Below are positions 12,828 to 21,879 of a DNA stretch of 64,000 nucleotides, in pieces. The notes beneath the pieces are model-generated. The model saw nothing but the letters and a program-made list of their open reading frames with translations. It was not told where the DNA came from and made no database searches. This DNA comes from Nansenia antarctica. Taxonomy: Eukaryota > Chordata > Actinopteri > Argentiniformes > Microstomatidae. The stretch lies in the NCBI GenBank assembly GCA_963989245.1, contig OZ022344.1, positions 65,534,900 to 65,598,899 on the forward strand, given 5' to 3'. Position 1 is the stretch's first letter. Every line of letters begins with the position of its first letter. The translations under genes were made by a program, and so were the position numbers.

Positions 12828-13164
12828 AATAAATAAATAAATAAATAAAAAATATATATCCAAAAATGTTTTACTTAGCTCGTCAACTAGTAAATAAGTC
12901 TCTGTATTGCTTAACTTTACACATATTTCACAATATATTGTTTTGCTGTGCTGTGGTAGAGAAGGCAAGAGACCATCTAGTGTTCACACATTCAAGCCTC
13001 TCTTTTTAATTGTTGTCTGTGAGCGGATAGTTCCTATTATATAAATTCTCATCTCGATCTGTCTCAAACTATGCCGTGTTGGGTCCTTGAATTAAAGGCA
13101 ATTGAGTCTTGAAAGTCCTTGAAAGGTGCTTGAATTTGATGTTTCAGAAGGTGTGGGAACCCTG

Positions 13165-13196
<32 letters not shown>

Positions 13197-15083
13197 AAAT
13201 CTGTACTATGAAATACTCTTATCTCTCTCTCTCTCTAGGCGGTAACGGCACCCTGCTGGTGACAGTGACAGGGGGTGACTCTGTGAGGGTGACAGAGGTC
13301 GCTCTGGTGGAGGCCTCAGGGTCAGGGGAGGTCAACGGAACTGTCCAGTCGCTGGGAGACGGCAACTTCCTGGCAGTGATGGCCAGCCTCCCGCAGGGCA
13401 GTTTCACGCTGCGTTTGAGGGGAGAGGTCCTGCCCACCACCAGGGTGGCGCCCGTCAGCTTCCAGAGACAGTCCTCGACGCAGATTAGGACCTCCAGCAT
13501 CTCCATCATAGTGAGTACAGACAGGGAAAAGGTAACGTTACTGTTCCCTTCAGAAAAGGATAGTAACCCTAACCGTAGAAGTTGAACTGGAGTGTCTGTG
13601 ACTGATTTGTTTAATTCTTTGTGCACACGACACATCGACAAGAGAGACTCAGTCGGGTGTTGTTCATGAATTAAATGAACAATTTCATTTCTGAGGGACA
13701 GTGTGTGTGTCTGTCCCTCAGAGTTCACAGGTGGACATCTGTTAGGAGATAAGTAACTATCAAACCAATGAACGTACAATGTTGTCACTGTCCTGCTTTG
13801 TATCCTGCTTCAAACTGATGGATCAAAGAGGTAAAACACTACTACACTAAGAGCTGAGGAAAGAATGTCTTGGTTCAGACCACACAGCTAGACCCAGGGT
13901 TATTGACTTGCTCTGTTGTCTGATTACACCAAGTAAAAGATTCCTTAAACACAGAAGTTCTCACTGTCCCTTTTATTTGTTTACAATACTGTTCCCCCTC
14001 GCCCTAGGCCCAGGCAACGAACACGTTAGAACCTGGGTCCACCATCTCAGTCCCCTTCACCCTGACGACGACCAAAGCCACAGGGGGCACCTTCACCGTC
14101 CGCGCCACTAACGACCGTGGCTTCACCTCCTCCTCCCCCTCCAGTGTATCCATGGTGACCGGGGGCAGTGCCAACGGCACTGTGACCCTCACGGCGCCCG
14201 CAAACACCCCCTCGGGCACGGACGTCACCCTGACCATCGAGGCAGAGTCCCCCGGCGCCACCGACTCTAACTACGCCGTGCTGAGACTCTCCGTGGTCGC
14301 CAAGGTAACCTGAGAATGATAGGGGGATTTATAATGAAGTATGTTTTTGTGGTCGTTTATCACTTTTCTTGGAGGGGAGTTTGACCACACAGCTACACAA
14401 TAGACTTACAGAACAAAAATAAATAATTGTTTCATTTAAGTTAAAATATTTCACTGATTGAATTGTCTCCTGTGTGATTAATTAATGCACTCTATTGCAA
14501 AAACATTAAAGCAGAATTTCAATTATTTTGTATAACCTATTATATAACCTATCTTTTTTCTCTCCCACCTCTCTGTCTCCCTGCCGTGACCTGTGTCCTT
14601 CATCTCTCTCTCTCTCTCCAGATCACAGACTTCACCCGCCCCCAGTGTCAGGTGGTCAGTGTAACGGCTGACTGCCCAACTGACTGCAGCCTGGCCAGCT
14701 GGGAGCTCTCTGCCAACCTGACGGACGGAAACGGGACGGGCATCGAGAGCGTCACCATTCGTCAGGGTAATGGCACCCTGAACACGACCTCCGCCGTGGG
14801 GCCTGGGGGAGAGAACGTGACCCTGGCGCTCTACAGCGCCTCCTGCTGTTCGCAGGTGGTAGAGCTGGTGGCTGTGGATAAGGCGGGGAACGTGGTCACG
14901 TGTGTGGGGTCGGCGAGGGACGCAATAGGCGCCAGTTCTACAGCTCCACAGGCCACGGTCACAAATGATGCACTGTACGCCACGGCCCTGCCTATAGTTG
15001 CTACTACATCCACCGGGGGGCACACTTTGACACTGCCCCTGTTACTGTGGACCACTGTGACTCTGGTCTCCCTCCTAGTCTAG
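3013..15083 (+). CDS. vwa7: von Willebrand factor A domain-containing protein 7-like, copy A (16 coding exons)
   Basis: Exons: 3006-3213 (ATG 3013), 4021-4231, 6247-6332, 6460-6553, 7085-7213, 8385-8571, 9150-9319, 9786-9898, 10024-10140, 10413-10619, 11575-11707, 11925-12077, 12385-12477, 13239-13510, 14008-14304, 14622-15083. All phases agree and would give about 974 residues; human VWA7 is about 890. An N-terminal signal peptide (MAVYAAMHTSLLLVVLFLS) is followed by the family's N-terminal domain. The VWA domain begins in exon 7, with a MIDAS-type D318-T-T-G-S322. Beta-rich C-terminal exons with N-glycosylation sequons follow. The C terminus is hydrophobic with no basic tail, which suggests GPI anchoring (inference). 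All donors are GT except exon 7, where the site reads cag/TTGTGT. Retaining that intron gives a stop at 9409-9411, after about 30 extra codons. The start is chosen because copy B keeps the same ATG, signal peptide and acceptor. The molecular role of VWA7 is not established. Confidence 0.88.
3473..3965. repeat. 18-bp minisatellite (agctccagtcctaaccct) in intron 1 of copy A
   Basis: About 24 copies of an 18-base unit alternate two main variants (cctaaccctag and cctaaccccag), with older variants at the edges (ccataaccctacct). Because 18 is divisible by 3, several frames stay open on both strands; these are not genes. The core TAACCC equals the vertebrate telomere hexamer, although the unit is not a telomeric array. 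Copy B lacks the array in intron 1. Confidence 0.92.
4222..4262 (+). repeat. Exon-2 donor and adjacent partial copy of the same sequence
   Basis: The exon 2 end (catcaccgcag/gtacactacgctaga) is followed at once by a similar block (catcatcacaggtacag). Comparable units recur at 5325-5511 and 6188-6210, apparently derived from this splice-donor region. Confidence 0.6.
4263..5320. other. Intron 2 of vwa7-A, no gene recognised
   Basis: AT-rich intronic sequence with repeated tttctca/caaaa motifs near 4430-4600. No coding signal was recognised. Confidence 0.4.
5325..5511 (+). repeat. Tandem array of splice-donor-like units in intron 2 of copy A
   Basis: About five units of roughly 40 bases each carry catcac-n-n-caggtac (cagttac in one) and gttagtacactagat. 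Each resembles the exon 2/intron 2 junction. A solo LTR has split the array at 5512-6186; one more unit follows it. Confidence 0.75.
5512..6186 (+). mobile_element. Solo LTR (TG...CA) with 5-bp target duplication
   Basis: The segment begins tgtcacgcc and ends cgtaaca and is bounded by agatc on both sides (5507-5511 and 6187-6191), the 5-bp duplication typical of LTR-element integration. It contains a TATA-like tatttaaa near 5693, an attaaa polyadenylation-like motif near 6112 and an internal ctgcctgcc minisatellite. No internal coding region remains, so it is a solo LTR left by recombination. The Gypsy-type assignment is tentative. Copy B has no LTR at the matching site. Confidence 0.8.
6350..6440. 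repeat. (GAT)n tract in intron 3 of copy A
   Basis: A near-perfect GAT trinucleotide run is interrupted by ggccac. Copy B has only a short remnant at about 36,262-36,295. Confidence 0.95.
6608..6675. repeat. (TG)n microsatellite, intron 4 of copy A
   Basis: A long TG run begins about 55 bases after the exon 4 donor. Further CA/TG tracts in copy A introns lie at about 6990-7030, 7216-7260, 8056-8345, 8586-8660, 11766-11798, 11869-11896 and 12306-12380. Confidence 0.95.
9028..9120. repeat. (TTTC)n and C-run upstream of exon 7, copy A
   Basis: A tetranucleotide TTTC/TTTT tract and a run of C lie within the polypyrimidine region 5' of exon 7. In copy B the corresponding stretch is interrupted by an inserted segment (34,495-34,790). 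Confidence 0.85.
9150..9319 (+). CDS. vwa7: vwa7-A exon 7 (VWA/MIDAS exon) with lost splice donor
   Basis: The exon encodes the core VWA motif (VLCFVIDTTGSMRDD). Copy B ends the same exon as gacccag/gtgtgttcag; copy A reads gacccag/ttgtgttcag, a single G-to-T change destroying the invariant GT. A cryptic GT two bases downstream would shift the frame. If the base is correct, copy A transcripts should retain the intron, skip the exon (170 bases, frame-shifting) or use a distant donor. A sequencing error or polymorphism remains possible. Confidence 0.8.
9565..9656 (-). mobile_element. Short pogo-like MITE fragment
   Basis: The segment ends in gtccggaaaatacggta, matching the terminal inverted repeat of the larger element at 30,412-31,942 (taccgtattttccgcac in the other direction). 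An internal aagtcgcacc/gcgactta pair makes it palindromic. It sits in intron 7 of copy A just after the damaged donor and has no equivalent in copy B. Confidence 0.55.
9786..9898 (+). CDS. vwa7: vwa7-A exon 8, flanked by TG tracts
   Basis: A 113-base exon (encoding GYGPLIVTADVDVFKQ and onward) has its acceptor (ctaaag) directly after a (TG)n tract at 9732-9779. Its donor is the first GT of a second (GT)n tract at 9899-9942. Copy B has the same arrangement. About 17 of 113 bases and 12 of 37 residues differ from copy B by hand count, far above most neighbouring exons. Confidence 0.85.
10929..11516. mobile_element. 588-bp hAT-like non-autonomous element in intron 10 of copy A
   Basis: Terminal inverted repeats are cagggctctcaag at the left and cttgagagccctg at the right. 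The flanks share ctctcg; the low-complexity site makes the exact duplication uncertain. Internal tctcacgc motifs near the right end resemble the element at 37,016-41,391. It is not recognised in the corresponding intron of copy B, so it is probably younger than the duplication. Confidence 0.7.
12165..12306 (-). mobile_element. tRNA-derived SINE in intron 12 of copy A
   Basis: On the minus strand it reads as a tRNA-like head: A-box region gactcagttggtagagcat, B-box region gggtttgattcctgc. The 3' tail is gctttggataaaagcgtc followed by agctaaatg. The same SINE sits at the matching place in copy B (28,169-28,312, opposite strand). It therefore inserted before the duplication. It is not a functional tRNA gene. 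Confidence 0.85.
12636..13164. mobile_element. hAT-like MITE with cagggttcccaca termini, intron 13 of copy A
   Basis: Inverted termini cagggttcccaca and tgtgggaaccctg bound the segment. A large (CT)n run (about 12,750-12,824) has expanded inside it. The same element is present at the matching position of copy B (27,027-27,506), so it predates the duplication. Confidence 0.75.
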
Positions 15084-15400
15084 AACAAAGAACAATACAA
15101 CGCAAGTAGAAGAAAAGCACACAGGCTCATATTGGAACATCTTATACATCTTATATTTATATACATCTTATACAGCTCATCTTATACATCTTATATTTCA
15201 AATGTATTTTTCTTTCCAATGAAATGATTGCCGACTTGAAATAATTGAGCATTTATGCCAGAGAGGCTGTAATCTATCCTCAATTTTGTCAACAGTAGGG
15301 GGAGTTGTTAGGCAAACGCCTACCAAGTGGCAATAATATTGACTATAAATCACAGATTGGAGGGCATTATTGCTTACACACAAAAAACAATGCTCTAAAT
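15084..15400. other. 3' flank of vwa7-A; end of A/B homology
   Basis: Sequence similarity to the other arm stops at about the stop codon. No clear polyadenylation signal was chosen. The stretch is AT-rich with a short tatacatctta repeat. Confidence 0.45.
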
Positions 15401-15560
15401 AGGCAAGGCAAGTTTATTTGTCTAGCACATTTCATACAACAGGGGCAATTCAAAGTACTTTACATATAGCATTCAAAGAAATACAGAAATAAAAAAAGTA
15501 GAAATAAAAATGGCAAGAATAGATACATATAGAAAATAAATAGATAAACTTTGTACAACA
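15400..15560 (-). repeat. Dispersed retroposon 3'-end-like fragment
   Basis: Contains aggcaaggcaagtttattt and a caattcaaagtactttac motif, typical of the reverse complement of a common teleost LINE/SINE 3' end. The family is inferred from memory of fish repeats only. Confidence 0.45.
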
Positions 15561-16079
15561 TAATAAGACAATGAATAAAAAGATATAGATAAAAGTGTAG
15601 TTATTCGAATACATTTTGCATTCACTGACTTTCAGAAATCTTTTTGACTACATGCCAGCCAGACTCTTTTAGAGGCAGAATGTCAGTATGTACAGACTTT
15701 ATTTTTCACATTCTTTCTGCAAAAACCTTTGATATTGTAATTACAACAATCGGCCACTAGAAGATGCAAAAGGTGTTTATTAGGAGCCTTTTGTGAATTG
15801 TATGTTCAGACTTGGGGGAGGGGGGGTTCAACACCCAGTACAACACCTTTTATTAACTTTTTCCAGAAATGTGAATTTAAATAAAAAACGATGCATTGTC
15901 TTAACTGTGTTTAATTGTTCCACAGTAATTGAATTATGCCACAAAAGAGTGTTAGTACCGGTAAATAGAAAATGTAATATTTTAGTTAAAGTTAGTTTCA
16001 ACTAGGAACCTTGTAGACTTCATACAGATCTTAACCACACGGCCACTGAGGTGTCCCAAAAATGTGAGCCCCTTGAATT

Positions 16080-16171
16080 AAGACACCCTCGTCCCCGTCC
16101 CCTAACCTAGTGTATATAGACAGTAGTTACCTAGGTGATGCCTGTATCCCCTGGGTGTCTAACCTAGTGTA
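16080..16171. repeat. Left part of a gtgtctaacctagtg minisatellite
   Basis: Units containing taacctagtgtatatagac, a ggttacctaggtgatg-like block and a ccccgggtgtc-like block occur here and continue at 18,535-18,800. The Tc1-like element at 16,172-18,532 has split the array. Confidence 0.8.
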
Positions 16172-18532
16172 CAGGCCAAAAGTTTGGACACACCTTCTCA
16201 TTCAATGCGTTTCCTTTATTTTCATGACTATTTGGTACATTGTAGATTCTCACTGAAGGCATCAAAACTATGAATTAACACATAGGAATTATGTATTTAA
16301 CAATAAAGTGTGAAATAACTCTAATGTAAATATAATAAATATGTCTTATATTTTAGATTCCTCAAAGTAGCCACCCTTTGCTTTTTTGTTGTTAATAAAA
16401 TATATAATAATAATATTTAATATAATATGTGTTAATAATAATATGTTATTATATATATATATATTTAATATTATTATTATATATTTTATTAACAACAAAA
16501 ACAAATTATTTTATTAACAACAAAAAAGCAAAGGGTGGCTACTTTGAGGAATCTAAAATATAAGACATATTTAGAGTTATTTCGCTGGGAGGAGGCCATT
16601 GACTCCATCGACTTCTCGCACTCCAGCCGTAAGGCATGGAGTATCATGAACAATCTCACTGGTAGGTCCAGACACTCCCCCCGTCACTGCCCCATCTCTG
16701 CAAATAAAATCGCATCACAATTTGTGAAAAGTGGGTCATACGAGGGCAAAGACCGCGAGTCGTCTCGACTTGTGGCAAAAGAAGTGTCAGACCTCTGGAG
16801 GGCCCCAACACCTAGCAGTGACTACATCTCCGGTGAATTCACCCCGGAGGAGTTCGCTGCTGCCCTCCAGCATCTAAAGCCAGGGAAAGCTCCGGGGCCT
16901 GATTCCATCTGCCCGGAGCTTATTCTCCATGCCACACCCGCCTTGAAATCCTGGCTGAGAGCGTTCCTCACTTCCTGTTTGCGCCAACTCAAGATCCCCA
17001 AAATCTGGCGAAGTGCCCTAGTTGTTGCGATCAAGTCACCCTTATGACTCAAGACATCGAGGATTGCTTTTCGGCAAAAAAGAAGGCCGGGGCCGTCTTT
17101 ATAGACCTGACGGCTGCCTACGATACCGTATGGCATCGCGGCCTCTCCTGCAAGCTGCTCCGCCTGCTGCCGGACAGGGACATGGTCAGAATGATCATGG
17201 AGCTCATCCGTAACCGCAGCTTTACCCTCACCACCGGTCGCGGACAGCTAAGCAGGCTTCGACGCCTTAAGAACGGCGTCCCTCAGGGATCGGTCCTGGC
17301 CCCCCTCCTCTATAATATCTACACCTATGACCTGCCCAACACACTCTCGCGGAAGTACGCCTACGCAGACGACCTCGCAGTGGTGTACTCTGCTGGAAAT
17401 TGGCAGTCTGTGGAGGGGATTCTGAGCCAGGACATGCAGACACTAGTGGCATACTTCCGGAAATGGAGATTGAAGCTTAGCGAGGCAAAGACGGTGTCGG
17501 CTGCCTTCCACCTTAACAACAGGGAGGCTAAACGTGAGCTTAGAGTACACCTAGATGGAACTCCCCTGCCATGTTCCGCTGAGCCAATCTATCTCGGCGT
17601 GACATTGGACAGGACGCTCACGTTTCGCCGACACCTCGAGTCACTGCGCAAGAAGTTAACAGCTCGTGTGGCGTTGATGAGGCGACTGGTTGGCTCGGGC
17701 TGGGGCGACGGCAGCCCTAGCCCTCGTTTATTCAACTAGTGAATACTGCGCCCCAGTATGGTACGTCTCGCCTGCCGGGCCGTGGAGCTTAATAACCATC
17801 TGCCATCTACCATCTGCTCCATGATAGGCTCACTATAACAGCGGAGCCCTCCCGGTGTCTCAAGTCGAGACACATTTGTGCCTGCCGCACAGGATCTCAG
17901 GCAGCAATGCAGAGATCTCAACATCAGTGCGGCAGGGTGGGCGGATTATATGTGGCGCGCGGAGTGGGAGGCTAACACCTCCAAACTCCGCGACCACATC
18001 CCAGTCGCCGGCGCTGAGCCCCTCGGGATGGACTTGCCAAGGCTATCCTGGGTGAGGCTCAATCGTCTCCGGACCAGCGTTGGGCGTTTCCGCTCATCAA
18101 TGCACAGATGGGGCTTGGCCCCAAATGCGTCGTGCGAGTGTGGCGCAGAGGACCAAACCGCAGACCATATCCTGGATTGCCCGGTGTACCACCCACCCAA
18201 CGGGATGCATGGTCTGTCGGTATTAGATGACGAGACGATGACGTGGCTTCTGGAGGGGTGTCCAGAAATATAGCCCGGGTGAGCCCCTCAACCAGGTCTC
18301 GGGGTGGAAAAAGGGTAGCCCCTCGGCCCCGAGCCTGGTGGAGTGGAGAGGAAAAACAACAACCCATACGCCGAAGAAGAAGAAGAGTTATTTCACACTT
18401 TTTTGTTAAGTACATCATTCCACATGTGTTCATTCATAGTTTTGATGCCTTCAGTGAGAATCTACAATGTAAATAGTCATGAAAATAAAGGAAACACATT
18501 GAATGAGAAGGTGTGTCCAAACTTTTGGCCTG
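16172..18532. mobile_element. Palindromic Tc1-like element (TA target duplication) carrying a nested LINE
   Basis: The ends are inverted copies (caggccaaaagtttggac ... gtccaaacttttggcctg) bounded by TA at 16,170-16,171 and 18,533-18,534, typical of Tc1/mariner. The left arm (16,172-16,390) folds back on 16,505-16,583 through an AT-rich centre, so this was a foldback non-autonomous element with no transposase. A 1.8-kb LINE fragment interrupts the right arm. Confidence 0.82.
16584..18383 (+). mobile_element. 5'-truncated LINE (jockey/I-like reverse transcriptase), defective
   Basis: Perfect 11-bp target duplications (agagttatttc, 16,573-16,583 and 18,384-18,394) flank it, and it ends in a (gaa)n tail. 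Coding traces are: a segment with LKPGKAPGPDSICPEL, a segment with FIDLTAAYDTVWH, GVPQGSVLAPLLYNIYT and YADDLAVVYS (catalytic YADD), and a C-terminal Cys/His region (CECGAEDQTADHILDCPVYH). The reading frame is broken near 17,037, where part of the fingers region is missing, and again after 17,739. It is dead. The jockey/I-like placement is tentative. Confidence 0.85.
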
Positions 18533-18534
18533 TA

Positions 18535-18805
18535 CTGTATATAGACAGTGGTTACCAAGGTGATGCCTGTATATCCTGGGGTGTCTAACCTAGTGTATAT
18601 AGACAGTGGTTACCTAGGTGATGTGTATATAGACAGTAGTTACCTAGGTGATGTGTATACCCCGGGTGTCTAACCTAGTGTATATAGACAGTGGTTACCT
18701 AGGTGATGTGTATACCCCGGGTGTCTAACCTAGTGTATATAGACAGTGGTTACCTAGGTGATTTGTATATAGACAGTGGTTACCTAGGTGATGCCTGTTA
18801 ACACT
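18535..18805. repeat. Right part of the gtgtctaacctagtg minisatellite
   Basis: Four to six irregular units of tatatagacagtggttacct plus aggtgatgtgtatac-like sequence are present. They continue the array at 16,080-16,171 interrupted by the Tc1-like element. Confidence 0.85.
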
Positions 18806-18964
18806 ATGAAGAGTAGGGGGAACTTAAACTAAGTGGAGAGGACTAAACCAAACTAAACCTGAATAGTCTAAATTAGCTAAAATAGCACAAACCAAGCCAA
18901 CAGAATGAAGCAATCTGACCTAGCAGACCAGGACAAATCAAGCACCAACACCCCCCCCCCCCTC

Positions 18965-19020
<56 letters not shown>

Positions 19021-19980
19021 TTGCCATGCAATCGATTTGTCAGTCAATTGTTGGAATTTGTTATTTATGCTCTAGGCAAGGGGAGCAATTTAGGGGTTCA
19101 GTGCCTTGCTCAAGGACACCTCAACCTGAGCCACAGCCACCCCACAAAACACCCCACAAAACACAGGCAACAAAATACATTAAATAGAGGGGAGGAACTC
19201 CAATGACAACACCTGTGGGAGACAGAGGAACACAACCAAAACACATAAACAGCACATACCAGGCTGTAACATAGTGCATGTGGTGTTTGGTAAACGTGTT
19301 AACTATTAAGGGGTATGTGTTAGCTGTTTTCAAAAGTTGAATACTGTTTTAAGAAATGTGCTCAAGCGATCAAGAATCGTGGAGCAGCTACACTTAAAAC
19401 AGCCGACAATTAACAACTTTGCAGATCTAGGAGAGAGTGGGCCTGACATTAAATTATTTTGGCATAAAGTATTGCATTAGCTGCAAAGTGATGCCAGGAC
19501 TGTACCCAGAGTCAAACCTACAATCCTTATGCTCAGAGGCACAGGCTTTGTCCCTCAACAGCACACAACAAGCCACTCATCACAACCTTATAAGGCAGGA
19601 ATCTAACCCCAGAGCAACTCACTACTGCACTGTAATTATGTAATAGTTGTAATACACTTCTTTTGGAGACATTGTGGTTGTTGAGGGACACTTTGCTGAT
19701 GATGTATATCTGCCTAACACCTTCCTACCCCCTTAACACTCTTGTCTTCCTTGCTACAAATTGAACAATCAACTTGCATGGCGGAGTCAAAAACCTTTTC
19801 TAACACGTTATGTTCTGAATCCTATCAGTCAGACAATCAAACATTATTTATATAGCACAAGTCATGTAAAAATAATAAATCTCACGGGATTATAGTGACG
19901 TTGATGGAATACCCCCCAAGTGCTGAACATAAAAACAATAGTAAATACCGCTTCTAAATACCAATAGTAAATACTACTTC
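18806..19980. other. Intergenic spacer with (AAT)n and SINE scraps
   Basis: Contains a C-run then (AAT)n at 18,951-19,020. A fragment with gggagcaatttaggggttcagtg near 19,080-19,130 resembles the element at 20,100-20,330. No gene recognised. Confidence 0.5.
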
Positions 19981-20470
19981 TACCGCTGCACCATTGAGAG
20001 CATCCTCACCAACTGTATCACAGTGTGGTACGGCAACTGCACTGTGTCCGACCGGAAGGCCCTTCAGCGGGGGGTGAAAATCGCCCAGCGCATCATAAAT
20101 GGTAAATGGACTGACTTATATAGCGCCTTATTCCAAAGTGCCCTACAATGGCCTCTCATTCACCCATTCACACACACATTCACACACCAATGGTGGCAAG
20201 CTACCATGCAAGGCGCTGGCCCACTCATTGGGAGCAATTTGGGGTTCAGTGTCTTGCCCAAGGACACCTCGACATGTGGCCAGCCGGGGTTCAAACCGCC
20301 GATCTGCCGACCTTGCGATCATTAGACGCCGGCTCTACCGCCACAGCCGCCTCATTGGCACCAAACTCGCTTCCATCGAGTCCCTCCAGGCAACCCGGTG
20401 TCGACGGAGGGCGGCATCAAGGACACCTCCCACCCCAACCACTGACTGTTTGACTCCCTACCTTCAAAGA
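19980..20470 (+). mobile_element. LINE 3' fragment interrupted by a SINE-like repeat
   Basis: The outer fragment encodes a LINE C-terminal motif (ILTNCITVWYGNCTVSDRKA then TKLASIESLQ). It is interrupted at about 20,098-20,330 by a repeat with cattcacccattcacac and gggagcaatttggggttcag, a widely dispersed teleost type. The fragment has no intact frame. Confidence 0.6.
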
Positions 20471-21879
20471 CACTCAGGAGCCCCACACACACACACACTT
20501 GACTATGACTCACAGTACCCCCCCCCCCCCACCTTGGGATACTATGGATATGACAATGACAATACTTGATGGCTGCACATCCATGGTTAATGTGATCACT
20601 CTATAACCTTTGCACTAATGATGTTTACATTACTAACTTTGCACATACTGTATATTCCACATTGCACACGTCTCCTGATATAGCTTCTCTTATACTTCTG
20701 CACATTAGATACTACACATAAACTACCTCACTGTACATAGCTCATAACTGTACATAGCTCATAACTGTACATAGCTCATAACTATATATAGCCCATAACT
20801 GTATACCTCTAAACTATACTGACGTTTACAAAACTACCCCTGTACATACTGTATATTGCATAGTTACCTATCACTACCATTCTTGTAGATAAATAGACAT
20901 AGTAATAAAACCAGGAATAAAATGAAGAACAAAAAAAAAAGAGGAGATAAGAAATAGGGGTAAAAGTGCAAGTTGACAAAGACACTTGGTAAAAGCCAGG
21001 CTAAAAAGGTGTTTTAAACTTTCTTTTAAACATATCCACACTCTCTGCCACCCTCAAGTCCTCCAGCAAGCCGAAGACTAGACTGTGAGCAGATCATTAC
21101 AAAGGATTTACATTACAAAGGATCTTGTTGTATCTTGTTAATCAAGAATCAATAGAATCAATAATTCAAAAACACAAGCAACTACAGTATTATTTATTTT
21201 TTTATAATTTATTATAACAGAACAGCATGGAAGGAGAGTCAAAGGCAGGTAGCAGTCAAGGGGGTTTATGTCACTCCCAGGCCAAATCCCTGTAGCCAAA
21301 CATACAGGTAAAAAGGGAGGCAACTGCTGTAAACTGCTATGTCATCTAAAACATAATTAAACAAAACAAAAACAATTATTTCTTACTGTAATGTCTTTGG
21401 TGAAGGCAACCACTTCCTCAAGGGCCAGTGTAAGGGCTGATTGATTGGTTGGTGATGAGAGTCAGCTGAGCTCCAACAAAGGCTGGTTGGATGGGTGTGA
21501 CAGGGTGGGTGGGGTTGTGATGGTGAGTGGGGGCTGTGTGTGTGTGGGGGGATGTGTGTGTGTGTGTGGACACACAGTATATGTTGTTGTATGTCATGTA
21601 TATTTGAATAACGTTTTCAGTGGGTGTATAATGGACTGTACAGAGCAATTTTTCAAAGATGTAAATACATCTGTGGCAACACTCTACTCAACACTTCCAG
21701 AATGCATATCAGGTGAGTTTGAAACTAGAGTGATGTCTTGTTGCCAATGTTGCCGGCTATTTATGGTACCTTATTAATCGGAATCTGTACAGGGGTGTCC
21801 TTGCATTGCTTAGCCCGAATACGTTCAGAAAAGTAACATTTTCTACATGCAGCATTTGGATATGGTTTACTTCACTTAG
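20471..21879. other. Intergenic spacer, no gene recognised
   Basis: Contains short ctgtacatagctcataa repeats (20,735-20,800), a retroposon-like scrap near 20,980-21,080 and a TG/GGGTG-rich block near 21,480-21,570. Open frames are short and featureless. Confidence 0.45.
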
